Source: Brumimicrobium sp965656195
GTDB taxonomy: Bacteria > Bacteroidota > Bacteroidia > Flavobacteriales_D > Crocinitomicaceae
NCBI GenBank assembly: GCA_965656195.1
Contig: CBFHJL010000001.1
Span: forward strand, 62,001 to 126,000
Direction: 5' to 3'
Length of the DNA: 64,000 nucleotides
Below the pieces are notes generated by a model. That model had not been told where the DNA came from. It saw nothing but the letters and a program-made list of their open reading frames with translations, and did no database searches. Shown here in pieces: positions 34,086-43,282 of this stretch (position 1 is its first letter; every line of letters starts with the position of its first letter). Both the position numbers and the translations under genes were made by a program.

Positions 34086-34233
34086 GGACATGATTGTTTT
34101 GAAACATGTAACAAACGTTACTTACTGTTAAAAAAATGACGAGAATCATCTAATCCGTTCAAGGCAAACCAAAGTAGGTTGAAGTAACTAATTAAAATAT
34201 TATGTACTTTTAGAGAACTACTACATCGTAACA

Positions 34234-37200
34234 ATGAATTTGATCAAAGCGAAAGAACTGAACGACCGAGCCTTATCTATCAGGAGGGAAAAACCTGAAG
34301 ATTGTGCAATGATTGCAAAACAAGCAATTAGTCTTGCGCAGACTACAAAAGACTCTTTTGAAGAAGCCAGAGGTTTTCATAATGTTGGAGAAGCATATTT
34401 ATGGTCCTCTAATTATGATGATGCATTAGATTCAACTTATACTGCTAAAGATATATTCACAGAATTACAGGAGTATGGTCATTTAGGACATGTTCACTAT
34501 ACACTTGGTACGACGTTTTTTTATTTATCAGATTTCAACAATGCCTTAGAAGAGTACATGCATGCATTTGCGCAGTTTGATAAAATTAATGATCAATTAG
34601 GGATTGCGCAAGCATATAATGGTATGGGGAGTGTGTGCTATTCTGTTGGTGAAAATGATAAAGCAATTGAGTATCTTAATTCAAGTCTGAAGATATGTGA
34701 AGCGCTTAATGAGAAAACACTTCTTCAAAAAGTACTTGATGGTTTGGGTAAGGCTAATAGTAATTTAGGTCAATACGGCGAAGCTTTAGTTTATCTCAGT
34801 CGGTGCGTCGAACTTATTACCGAGAATCGGGATAGTGATCATGTGAAAGCCCATGCTTTGAATAACATAGGTCATATTCACCTGAAAATGAAAGAATACA
34901 ATGAAGCAATTAAGTTCTTCAAGGAAAGCTTAGAGATTCGAGAGAAAATCGGCTTTGTTACAGGTTGGTCTGGTTGTTTGTGCAATATTGGAGAGGCTCA
35001 GTTGGCGATTGGAGATGTTGATGCCGCAAGAGACTCACTGGAGTCAGCTGTAGAATTAGCAAAAGTTTCAAACTCTAAAAAATATGAAGCGCAGGCACAT
35101 CAATTACTTGTGAAACTATTCGAACAAAAGGAAGATTATCAGTCAGCGCTTGCCTCCTTTAAAATTTATCACCTTATAAATTCGGAATTAAAGGAGCAAA
35201 ATAATCAACGCGTTACCAAAAGTTTGCAGCTAAAATTTAAAGCAGAACAAGAAGCTCACGAAAAGAAGGTCTTAAAACAAAAAAACAAGAGATTAAAGAA
35301 ATACTCCAAAGATTTGATCGCTCTTAGCGAAATAGGGAAGAGGCTTACTGCTATTCTCTCTCCTGAGAAGATTATTCAACAGGCGTATAAAGAGGTTAAC
35401 AAGCTTATGGATGCTCCTTCCTTTGGTCTAGGTATTTATGATCCTGACACGAATACACTGAATTTCCCTGGTTATTGCGAAGATGGTGAGATTTTAGGAG
35501 ATGTTGCTTACCCTCTGGATGAAAATGACAGACTTGCTTCGATTTGTTTCAATAAATCTGAAGAGATTGTTATAGACGAAATTGAAAAAGACTACCCAAA
35601 ATGGTTGAAAACGTATAAGGCTCCTAAATTGGGAAGAAGTACTCAATCAATTATTTATTTGCCATTTAGTATACCTAATGGAACATCAGGAGTTATTACC
35701 GTTCAGAGCTATAACAAAAATGCTTATCAAAAACATCAAGTTAATATACTTAAAAATCTAGCTGTTTTTATGGCTATTGCTTTAGAGAACGCTCAGCTTT
35801 ATGTTAATCTCGAGCAGAAAGTAGAAGAGCGGACGCTAGAAATTACAGAGCAAAAAGAAGAAATAGAAAAAGCCTACGGAATCTCTTCTCTGTTAAGTGA
35901 AGTTGGTAGGCAATTAACTTCATCTACTGATTTTCAAGATATTTTCCTCAAGTTACACAAGAATGTATCAGATCTTATGGATGCCAGCTGTTTTGGTGTT
36001 CGACTCTATGATCAAGCAAATGCTGAAATTGAGTATAAATTTGAGATCGAAAAAGGCAAAGTTGATAAGGAATCATTTTTTGTCCCGATGAGAGATAAAA
36101 ATAATTATTCCGTAATATGTATCGAGAACAATCAGGTGATTTTGATTAATGATAATGAGAAGGAATTCTCAAAATATACGAATGAAATAGTTGTTCCTAC
36201 AGGCGATATGCCACATTCAATGATTTTTTATCCTATGTCATTTGGTGGAAAGGTAATTGGTCTGATTACAGTACAGAGTTTTGAAAAAAATGCCTACACG
36301 GAAGAGCACCTTGAAATATTGAAAACTCTCGCTGCATTTACAGCTGTTTCTCTAGAGAATGTGAATTTAGTGGAAAACCTGGAACACAAAGTAAATGAGC
36401 GAACATCCGAAATTCTTAAGCAAAAAGAAGAAGTAGAGCGTACACATGAACATACACAGCTATTGAATGAAATTGGTAGAGAAATCACTTCTACACTCTC
36501 CATAAGAGATGTTATAGAACAAGTATATTCTAATATAAATAAGTTAATGGATGCTTCAATAATCGGTGTGGGAGTGTTGAATGGTGATTTGTTGGAAATT
36601 AAAGGAGCCATGGAAAACGGTAAGAAATTGCCTGATTTCTCATTTAGTATGGATGATGATGGTGCCCTTGCTATTCAATGTCTAAAGAATAGAAAAGAAA
36701 TTTCGATTCGTAATTTAGAGGAAGAATGGAGTCAACATGTTAAAAAAGACTCTGGAACTATAATTGGAGAAACTCCGATGTCTATAATGTATATTCCACT
36801 TATTGTTAAAGGAAAGGGGATAGGGACAATTTCGGTTCAGTCCTTTCAACCAAATGCATACAATGAATACCACCTAAACATCTTAAGGAACCTTGCTTTA
36901 TATACATCAACTGCAATTGAGAACGCTAGTCTTTACAAGGAAATGGAGCAGAAGGTTGAAGAGCGTACAGCGGAAGTTGTTGAGCAAAAGGAAGAGATTG
37001 AAATGACTTATGAAAACACTAAAGTGTTAAGTAAGATGGGGCAGAGCATAATTTCTACACATAATCTGGAGAAAATTTTTGATAAAATGCATGAGAATGT
37101 AAATCAATTAATGGATGCTACTATTTTCTCAATTCGTATTTGTGACTATGATAAACACGAAATAGACTACAAGTATACAATCGAAAGTGGTCAGAGATTA

Positions 37201-38403
37201 ACTCCTACTTCTATTTCAATGGATGACTATGATAATTACTCGGTTTGGTGCTTGAGAAATAAGCAAGATATTCTTATTAATGATCATGCTAAGGACTATA
37301 AAAAATACACCAATAAAATTGTTGTTGTTGCTGGAGAGCTTCCAGATTCTCTAATTTTCTGTCCAATGATGATAGGAGAAAAAGTTATTGGGATAATTTC
37401 AGCTCAGTCGTTTGAAAAGAATGCATACTCTGAATATCATCTAGATATTTTAAGAACGATTGCCGCATACTCTGCAATTGCACTTGAAAATGCAAATTTG
37501 ATTAAGGATATGGAAAAACAAGTGAAAGTTCGAACTGCCGAAGTTGTCCGTCAAAAAGAAATAATCGAAGCTAAAAATAAGGATATTACCGATAGTATTC
37601 AGTATGCTCAACGTATACAGAATGTTATTTTACCACCATTAACTGAATTTCAAGATAATTTTGTTGAGAGCTTTGTTATGTTCAGACCAAGGGATATTGT
37701 TTCTGGAGACTTTTACTGGATTGAGGAGGTTGGAGATAAGATCTATTTCTCTGTAGTTGACTGCACTGGACACGGAGTGCCCGGTGCTTTGGTTAGTATT
37801 GTAGGTGCAAATAGTCTCAATAGATGCCTATTGGAGTTTGAACTAGAAGAGCCGGGTCAAATATTGAATAAATTATCAGAATTGGTGAAAGAGACCTTTG
37901 ATAAAACAGATTCTGATGTAAGAGACGGTATGGATATGGCGCTTTGCTGCATTGATAAAAATACTCGAGAGTTGACCTTCTCTGGAGCTTATAATCCCCT
38001 CTGGATAGTTCGTGAGGATGACAGTAATGCACATCATGAATTTGAAGACTTTAACGTTATAGAAAAGAAGAATAAATCATTCATTGAAATAAAATCAAAC
38101 AAACAACCTATCGGTTATTCATATAATTCAGTGCCATTCGAAACGATTAAACTGCAGTTGAAAGAGAATGATATGGTTTATCTCTTTAGCGATGGTTATG
38201 CCGATCAATTCGGAGGAACAAATACCGAAGTTATTGCTAAAGGAGGAAAAAAATTCAAAACTCTAAATTTTAAAGAGTTATTGATGTCGCTTAGCCATAA
38301 ACCAGTAAACGAACAATTAACTATCATCGAAGAAACCTTTGATACGTGGAAAGGCGATTTGCCTCAGTTAGATGATGTATGCGTTATCGGGGTCAGGATT
38401 TAA
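34234..38403 (+). CDS. TPR / four-GAF / SpoIIE-type PP2C phosphatase
   Basis: A 1389-residue soluble signalling protein. TPR repeats fill about residues 10-310 (GFHNVGEAYLWSSNYDDAL, AQAYNGMGSVCYSVGENDKA). Then come a charged coil and four GAF domains beginning near residues 363, 550, 742 and 930, separated by near-identical coiled linkers (LEQKVEERTLEITEQKEEIE type). The SpoIIE phosphatase domain starts near 1120, and its metal ligands are all present: DCTGHGVPGALVS, RDGMDMALCC, LFSDGYADQFGG and LDDVCVIGV. It likely dephosphorylates an anti-sigma-antagonist-like protein in response to ligands or partners; neither is known, and no STAS or RsbW-like gene lies in the window. No kinase domain. 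Confidence 0.92.
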   Translation: MNLIKAKELNDRALSIRREKPEDCAMIAKQAISLAQTTKDSFEEARGFHNVGEAYLWSSNYDDALDSTYTAKDIFTELQEYGHLGHVHYTLGTTFFYLSDFNNALEEYMHAFAQFDKINDQLGIAQAYNGMGSVCYSVGENDKAIEYLNSSLKICEALNEKTLLQKVLDGLGKANSNLGQYGEALVYLSRCVELITENRDSDHVKAHALNNIGHIHLKMKEYNEAIKFFKESLEIREKIGFVTGWSGCLCNIGEAQLAIGDVDAARDSLESAVELAKVSNSKKYEAQAHQLLVKLFEQKEDYQSALASFKIYHLINSELKEQNNQRVTKSLQLKFKAEQEAHEKKVLKQKNKRLKKYSKDLIALSEIGKRLTAILSPEKIIQQAYKEVNKLMDAPSFGLGIYDPDTNTLNFPGYCEDGEILGDVAYPLDENDRLASICFNKSEEIVIDEIEKDYPKWLKTYKAPKLGRSTQSIIYLPFSIPNGTSGVITVQSYNKNAYQKHQVNILKNLAVFMAIALENAQLYVNLEQKVEERTLEITEQKEEIEKAYGISSLLSEVGRQLTSSTDFQDIFLKLHKNVSDLMDASCFGVRLYDQANAEIEYKFEIEKGKVDKESFFVPMRDKNNYSVICIENNQVILINDNEKEFSKYTNEIVVPTGDMPHSMIFYPMSFGGKVIGLITVQSFEKNAYTEEHLEILKTLAAFTAVSLENVNLVENLEHKVNERTSEILKQKEEVERTHEHTQLLNEIGREITSTLSIRDVIEQVYSNINKLMDASIIGVGVLNGDLLEIKGAMENGKKLPDFSFSMDDDGALAIQCLKNRKEISIRNLEEEWSQHVKKDSGTIIGETPMSIMYIPLIVKGKGIGTISVQSFQPNAYNEYHLNILRNLALYTSTAIENASLYKEMEQKVEERTAEVVEQKEEIEMTYENTKVLSKMGQSIISTHNLEKIFDKMHENVNQLMDATIFSIRICDYDKHEIDYKYTIESGQRLTPTSISMDDYDNYSVWCLRNKQDILINDHAKDYKKYTNKIVVVAGELPDSLIFCPMMIGEKVIGIISAQSFEKNAYSEYHLDILRTIAAYSAIALENANLIKDMEKQVKVRTAEVVRQKEIIEAKNKDITDSIQYAQRIQNVILPPLTEFQDNFVESFVMFRPRDIVSGDFYWIEEVGDKIYFSVVDCTGHGVPGALVSIVGANSLNRCLLEFELEEPGQILNKLSELVKETFDKTDSDVRDGMDMALCCIDKNTRELTFSGAYNPLWIVREDDSNAHHEFEDFNVIEKKNKSFIEIKSNKQPIGYSYNSVPFETIKLQLKENDMVYLFSDGYADQFGGTNTEVIAKGGKKFKTLNFKELLMSLSHKPVNEQLTIIEETFDTWKGDLPQLDDVCVIGVRI

Positions 38404-38410
38404 GGCTTCT

Positions 38411-40960
38411 TTACAAAAATTCTGGTGGTTTTCTAAGTTCTAATTTAGCACTCTGGAATAGGGCAGAAGTGGCATTAAATCGCACCATAAAACTCTGCTG
38501 ATTATTAAGTGGTGCTGTCCAGAAAAACGCAAGTTGCCAACAGTGCATATCTCTATTAAGGGATAATCGAGCGTGTGTAGCTTCACCTGCTTCAACATCA
38601 TAACTCGAATTAAAACCAAGCTTCCATCGTTCAGTAAAGCTGACATCTCCTGTAAAAACTATGTTTTGACGCTGCGTATATCTTTGCTCTTGAAAAGAGG
38701 CTTCATCTGTGTTCAGGTTGAAAAACCAAGTATGTGAAATGTTGATTTTCCAAGGAATATCGAAATCAATGATTTCGTGAGGATTCATTGCGTAATATTG
38801 AAAGTCAGCACCCCATTGATTATTAATTTCTTGCTGATTTTCTTCAATCTTTTCCTTTGATTGCTTGGAAGCTATAGTATACGTGGTTGAAAGATTCACG
38901 CTGCTCAGTCGACCTAATCCTTGACCACTATTAAAAGCATAATTACTTAACTCTTTGCCGTTGTTATCCCACGCATAAGGTGAAAGTGCTCCTCTCGAAA
39001 CAAAACTAAGACCCGTAATAGGTGAAACACGCAATTGAAGAGAGATGTCAGACAAATTCATTGAATCTTTAAAGATGTCATAGTTACCAGATAAAGTTAA
39101 GGCATCGATAATTCGCGTTTTACTAAATTCTTCAGTTGTGTCTTTGCGGTTCGGATGCTTTAGTTCGAACGTATTATTCAGAGAGAAAGAAATAATTCCC
39201 TGTTCTCTTCCTATTCCTTCCTTGTACAAGCTTACCTCGTAAGGCGAGTAATTTACTACTTCATTATTTGGGCCAAGCGTGTCAGTAACGAAAGAACTAA
39301 GGTTAGGCTGATACCTAAATGACACACGAGGTGTCATTACGTGTCTCATTTTAAGATTTGGACTTCCAATAAAACTGTAATAAGCATAGAGATTAGTAGA
39401 AAGATCCGTGCTCATAGAGAAATCTTGTGAAAATCCTGCACCAGATAAAGTGTCGGATACTATGTCATTAACAGCATTGTCATATCGCTTTTCTATCGAC
39501 TGAAAATTCGTTCTCAAATTATAAGAAGCCGTGGTATTTAATGTTAGCGTTTGATTGAATAGTTGAAGAGGATAGTTTAATGACATGCTTTGTCGAACTC
39601 CATTTTGAAACTGGTTTTGCATCAAGTCAAATCGTTGCTGTTGAACGAGCGTATCTCCAATAAGACCTCTGTTTTTCGACTCAAGCGAATACCTAAATCC
39701 AATTTTCTCATAAAATCGTTCTTTTCCTACACCATTGTTAAGTCCTTTGAAAGGGAAGAATCGATTAACATTAATGTTTAGAGTGGGAAGGTCAACATCT
39801 ATATTGTTGGTAGCTGAATTTTGTTTTAACGCTGTTTTTAAACCAATGGTCACAGGTTTTCCAGGGAAAGAACGAACCAGGTTAATATCGGAGTTGAAGT
39901 TATTTTGGAAAAACTGATTGCTCAGTGGATCAAGGTTTGTTTGACCATTATTATCTGATTGAAAATTAACCTGTGAATTAAAAGTCCAGTAAGGATTTGC
40001 CTTTGCTTCTTGTCTATGTGACCACTGAACCGTAATTTTTTGCTGTCGTGTACTGTCGTTTGGGAATCGTTGTCTAAAAGAACTGTAACCCAAATTTAAA
40101 AGACCCGAGAATTTGTACCTTTTCTTATAATCTGTTTGGTTTCTCAATTCAAATGTTCCTGAAGAATATAAACTTCCGTAAAGGGTAGTCTGTATTTTTT
40201 CTGATTTCTCGATTGGGAAATAATACCCTAGATCTTGAAATCCAAAACCGAATTGAGAAACAGGAGTAATCATAGGAAACATCCATCCATTTTCTTCTCT
40301 ATCCTTAGTTGGGATTACGCTAAAAGGAAGGCCCAAGGGAGTAGGGATTCCTTTTACATATAAATTCATAGGACCAGTGGCTATTCTTTCATTGGGAACC
40401 ATTACAGCTTTTGATAACTGGAAATGAAAATGGGGATCATCAAGTTCACAAGTGGTAAATTTACCTTGTGTGAAGTGAATCTCTTCATTTTGATGACGTT
40501 TCGCAATTCCCATTTGAAGATACATCTCCTCTTGCTGCGTCTTCAATTCTTCTATGTAACCTTTCTCTGTCTCAAAGTTATAACGGATGCTGGCAGCTGT
40601 GAATGACTCGGAGCCATCTTCGAATTTTGGAATGCCAACACGATTGCTATCCGCATCATAGGTATAAATGGCATATACTTCCTTTTTCTCCAAGTCCATT
40701 TCAATCTTATCGGCAGTCATCGTGATTGTCTCGTATTTCACTTCAGCCTCACCGTATAATGTTACAATATTTGTTTTAAGGTCAGCGTAAATAGAGTCAG
40801 TACATGAATAATAAACAGGAACTTCCATTGCATCGCTTTGGCGGTAGATACGTTCTTTACGCACTGTACTGAGAGAATCTTGAGCAAATACACTGAGAGT
40901 TAATAGGTTTATTAACAATCCAACGAAGAAAAAATGCGTTATGGAATATTTTTTGCTCAA
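38411..40960 (-). CDS. LptD/OstA-like LPS assembly outer-membrane protein
   Basis: Outer-membrane protein that inserts lipopolysaccharide, about 849 residues. Signal peptide (YSITHFFFVGLLINLLTLSVFAQ), then an OstA-type N-domain (LKTNIVTLYGEAEVKYET, MTADKIEMDLEKKEVYA) and a long beta-barrel with the LptD pattern (GLPFSVIPTKDREENGWMFP). No ATG precedes the signal peptide. TTG at 40960 gives a compact signal sequence and avoids overlapping the divergent amidase gene, whereas TTG at 41035 would overlap it by 10 nt. The 3' end is 7 nt from the convergent phosphatase gene. Confidence 0.87.
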   Translation of the reverse strand: MSKKYSITHFFFVGLLINLLTLSVFAQDSLSTVRKERIYRQSDAMEVPVYYSCTDSIYADLKTNIVTLYGEAEVKYETITMTADKIEMDLEKKEVYAIYTYDADSNRVGIPKFEDGSESFTAASIRYNFETEKGYIEELKTQQEEMYLQMGIAKRHQNEEIHFTQGKFTTCELDDPHFHFQLSKAVMVPNERIATGPMNLYVKGIPTPLGLPFSVIPTKDREENGWMFPMITPVSQFGFGFQDLGYYFPIEKSEKIQTTLYGSLYSSGTFELRNQTDYKKRYKFSGLLNLGYSSFRQRFPNDSTRQQKITVQWSHRQEAKANPYWTFNSQVNFQSDNNGQTNLDPLSNQFFQNNFNSDINLVRSFPGKPVTIGLKTALKQNSATNNIDVDLPTLNINVNRFFPFKGLNNGVGKERFYEKIGFRYSLESKNRGLIGDTLVQQQRFDLMQNQFQNGVRQSMSLNYPLQLFNQTLTLNTTASYNLRTNFQSIEKRYDNAVNDIVSDTLSGAGFSQDFSMSTDLSTNLYAYYSFIGSPNLKMRHVMTPRVSFRYQPNLSSFVTDTLGPNNEVVNYSPYEVSLYKEGIGREQGIISFSLNNTFELKHPNRKDTTEEFSKTRIIDALTLSGNYDIFKDSMNLSDISLQLRVSPITGLSFVSRGALSPYAWDNNGKELSNYAFNSGQGLGRLSSVNLSTTYTIASKQSKEKIEENQQEINNQWGADFQYYAMNPHEIIDFDIPWKINISHTWFFNLNTDEASFQEQRYTQRQNIVFTGDVSFTERWKLGFNSSYDVEAGEATHARLSLNRDMHCWQLAFFWTAPLNNQQSFMVRFNATSALFQSAKLELRKPPEFL

Positions 40961-40970
40961 TGTGAACTTG

Positions 40971-40978
40971 TAAATTTG
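40971..40978 (+). promoter_or_regulatory. predicted -7 element for the amidase operon
   Basis: TAAATTTG is an exact TAnnTTTG match in the lptD-amidase intergenic region, 47 nt before the amidase GTG. A TTG lies 15 nt upstream, slightly closer than usual. Confidence 0.4.
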
Positions 40979-41025
40979 TATAGTTCGTTTAGAAAACGGA
41001 TGTAAAACTAAAAAATTACATTGTT

Positions 41026-42165
41026 GTGTGGTCAATTAATTTAAAAACAGTTTCTCTTTTAATGGCGCTTACGGCGTTGTTTACGACTTACGCTCAAGAT
41101 GATCTTGACGAAGCGTTGTCTAGTGGGATCAAAACAGTTGTGATTGACCCAGGGCATGGAGGTAAGGATCCCGGTTGTCATGGAGCTGTAACAAATGAAA
41201 AAAAGGTGGTGCTCGAGATAGGACTCAAACTGGGGGAGTATATCAAGAAAAAGTATCCACATATTGAAGTTGTATTCACTCGAAAGAAAGATGTTTTTAT
41301 AGAATTGGATCGACGAGCAGAAATTGCAAATGAAAACAATGCCGACTTATTCATTTGTATTCACGCCAATGCCGCTGGAGCTTCAGCACACGGAGCTGAG
41401 TCATATGTGTTAGGTTTACATAGAACGGAAAGTCAACAAAAAGTAGCTGAACGAGAGAACAGTATTATTCATTTTGAGGACAATAGTGAAGAAAAATACA
41501 AAGATTTCGATTTGTCACCTGACGCGATTATTGCAAGACAACTACAGTTAAGTATTTTCTTAAATCACAGTATTAATTTTGCTTCTAAAATTCAAAATCA
41601 ATTTGCATCTATCGGAAGACATGATAGAGGAGTTAAACAAGCAGGATTCTTAGTGCTTTATAAAACTACAATGCCTAGCGTACTCATTGAAACTGGATTT
41701 CTTACGAACCCAAAGGAGGAGAAATTTCTAGATGAGCCTGTGAATCAGATAAAAATGGCGAACGCTATTTTTAAGGCTTTTCAGGAATTCAAAAGTGAAA
41801 TAGAAGGAGTTAATGCCCTTGTTGAGAATGGCGAAGGGTTTGAGGAAGAAGTTAAAAGAGAAGAAGCGGATGAAATTGTCGCTCAAATAGAAGAGAGTGG
41901 TCAAATCTATTTTAAAGTGCAGGTAGAGACTTCTAGAGAAGCGCTCAAACTAACGGATCAAAGGTTTCAAGGAGTTCAGGTTTCAGAGTATAAACAAGGA
42001 GGGTTATTTAAATATACTACAGGATTGTTCAAAGAAGATTTTCAGTCGGCTAATGATTTAAAGAAAGAAATGAGAGAAAAAGGCTTTGATCATGCATTCG
42101 TTGTTGCCTTTAAGGATGGTAAGAGAATTCCAATAGGTGATGCGTTGAAGTCAGTTCGCCGCTAA
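41026..42165 (+). CDS. N-acetylmuramoyl-L-alanine amidase (Amidase_3)
   Basis: Zinc amidase that cuts peptidoglycan stem peptides, 379 residues, exported (signal helix about 5-23, LKTVSLLMALTALFTTYAQ). Catalytic motifs: VVIDPGHGGKDPGC, VVFTRKKDVFIELDRRAEIA, FICIHANAA and VLIETGFLTN, providing the His, Glu, His and Glu ligands. The last 75 residues or so (QIYFKVQVETSREALKL) look like a SPOR-like septal-binding domain. The start is GTG at 41026; the next ATG would truncate the signal peptide. It is the first gene of a six-gene rightward block. Confidence 0.93.
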   Translation: MWSINLKTVSLLMALTALFTTYAQDDLDEALSSGIKTVVIDPGHGGKDPGCHGAVTNEKKVVLEIGLKLGEYIKKKYPHIEVVFTRKKDVFIELDRRAEIANENNADLFICIHANAAGASAHGAESYVLGLHRTESQQKVAERENSIIHFEDNSEEKYKDFDLSPDAIIARQLQLSIFLNHSINFASKIQNQFASIGRHDRGVKQAGFLVLYKTTMPSVLIETGFLTNPKEEKFLDEPVNQIKMANAIFKAFQEFKSEIEGVNALVENGEGFEEEVKREEADEIVAQIEESGQIYFKVQVETSREALKLTDQRFQGVQVSEYKQGGLFKYTTGLFKEDFQSANDLKKEMREKGFDHAFVVAFKDGKRIPIGDALKSVRR

Positions 42166-42228
42166 TTTCAAGGAAAATACCACTGTTATTAGCGATTTTA
42201 CTATTATTTTAGCACAAAATACAGAGCA

Positions 42229-43269
42229 TTGAAAGTTTCAAAAGAATTTAAAACCGGTCTGGTAGTAATCCTTGCAACTGCATTGTTGATCTATGGGGTG
42301 AATTACTTAAAAGGAAACAGTTTCTTTGGTGGAGATGACGTATATTTCGCTTATTTCCCTACTTCAGGTACATTAACTCCTTCTTCATCTGTCACAATGA
42401 ACGGTGTTGAAATAGGTAAAGTGCTTTCTGTAGACCTTGTTGATCCGAATAGGTTTGTTGATGAAAACAAGCGTGTACTTGTTAAATTTAATGTTCAAAA
42501 TGAACGATTACAACTCGCCCAAGGATCAGGAATAGAAATAGTACCTGGTGTTTTGAGTACGGGTATTCAACTTCAACAAAATTATATCGGAGATGATGGC
42601 TTTCACAAAGTAGGTGATACCCTTCAAGGTACAGTAAGTCAAGAAATAACTGAGCAAATTGAGAATCAATTATTACCGGTTAAACGTAAAATGGAGGATT
42701 TAATGACTTCCGTTGAAGGTATTGTGAATTCGATAACTTCTTTTTGGGATACTTCGGCAGCGAATACATTAGACCAAGGGTTGAATGAAGTAAAGATTGC
42801 AATTTCGAGATTTGGTCGTGTTGCCTATAATGTCGACAATCTTATTGCTGAACAGAGATCTAAACTGGGACGTATTTTTGATAACGTAGAATCGATTACC
42901 TATAACTTTAAAAAATCTAATGATGAAATACGAAAAGCTGTCGGAAATGTGACAGAACTAACGGATTCGTTGTTAACGATGGACTTTAAACTAGCAATGG
43001 ATGAAGCGATAGGTACGTTGCAGAACGTCAACAAGTTACTCGAAGAAACTTCAGAGGGTAATGGTACACTCGGTAAACTTCTTGAGGATGAAACACTCTA
43101 TAATGAATTGAATAAGACGAACCAACAGCTTCAAGAACTTGTTGAAGATATACAAGTTCATCCGGAACGGTACATTCACGTGTCAGTATTCGGATCGAAA
43201 ACAAAAGGTGTCCCCATAAGTAAAGATGAGGAACGTAAGTTGAAGGAAATTTTGGATTCAATACCCTAA
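42229..43269 (+). CDS. MlaD/MCE family protein
   Basis: A 346-residue protein with one N-terminal transmembrane helix (about residues 8-26; TGLVVILATALLIYGVNYL), one MCE domain (about 38-115; YFPTSGTLTPSSSVTMNGVE, GVLSTGIQLQQNYIG) and a long helical region to about 320. MCE proteins form hexameric lipid conduits. The start is TTG; no ATG or GTG in frame fits. It lacks neighbouring MlaE/MlaF permease and ATPase genes here, so any partner must lie elsewhere. Confidence 0.92.
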   Translation: MKVSKEFKTGLVVILATALLIYGVNYLKGNSFFGGDDVYFAYFPTSGTLTPSSSVTMNGVEIGKVLSVDLVDPNRFVDENKRVLVKFNVQNERLQLAQGSGIEIVPGVLSTGIQLQQNYIGDDGFHKVGDTLQGTVSQEITEQIENQLLPVKRKMEDLMTSVEGIVNSITSFWDTSAANTLDQGLNEVKIAISRFGRVAYNVDNLIAEQRSKLGRIFDNVESITYNFKKSNDEIRKAVGNVTELTDSLLTMDFKLAMDEAIGTLQNVNKLLEETSEGNGTLGKLLEDETLYNELNKTNQQLQELVEDIQVHPERYIHVSVFGSKTKGVPISKDEERKLKEILDSIP

Positions 43270-43282
43270 ATAAATAACATAC

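Noticed and set aside
34072..34149. Upstream ATG (34149) for the M28 peptidase
   Set aside because: The added 26 residues precede an intact signal peptide and span the predicted promoter.
35323..37600. Assembly artefact creating four GAF domains
   Set aside because: The four repeats have diverged clearly in sequence, so they are not collapsed or duplicated reads.
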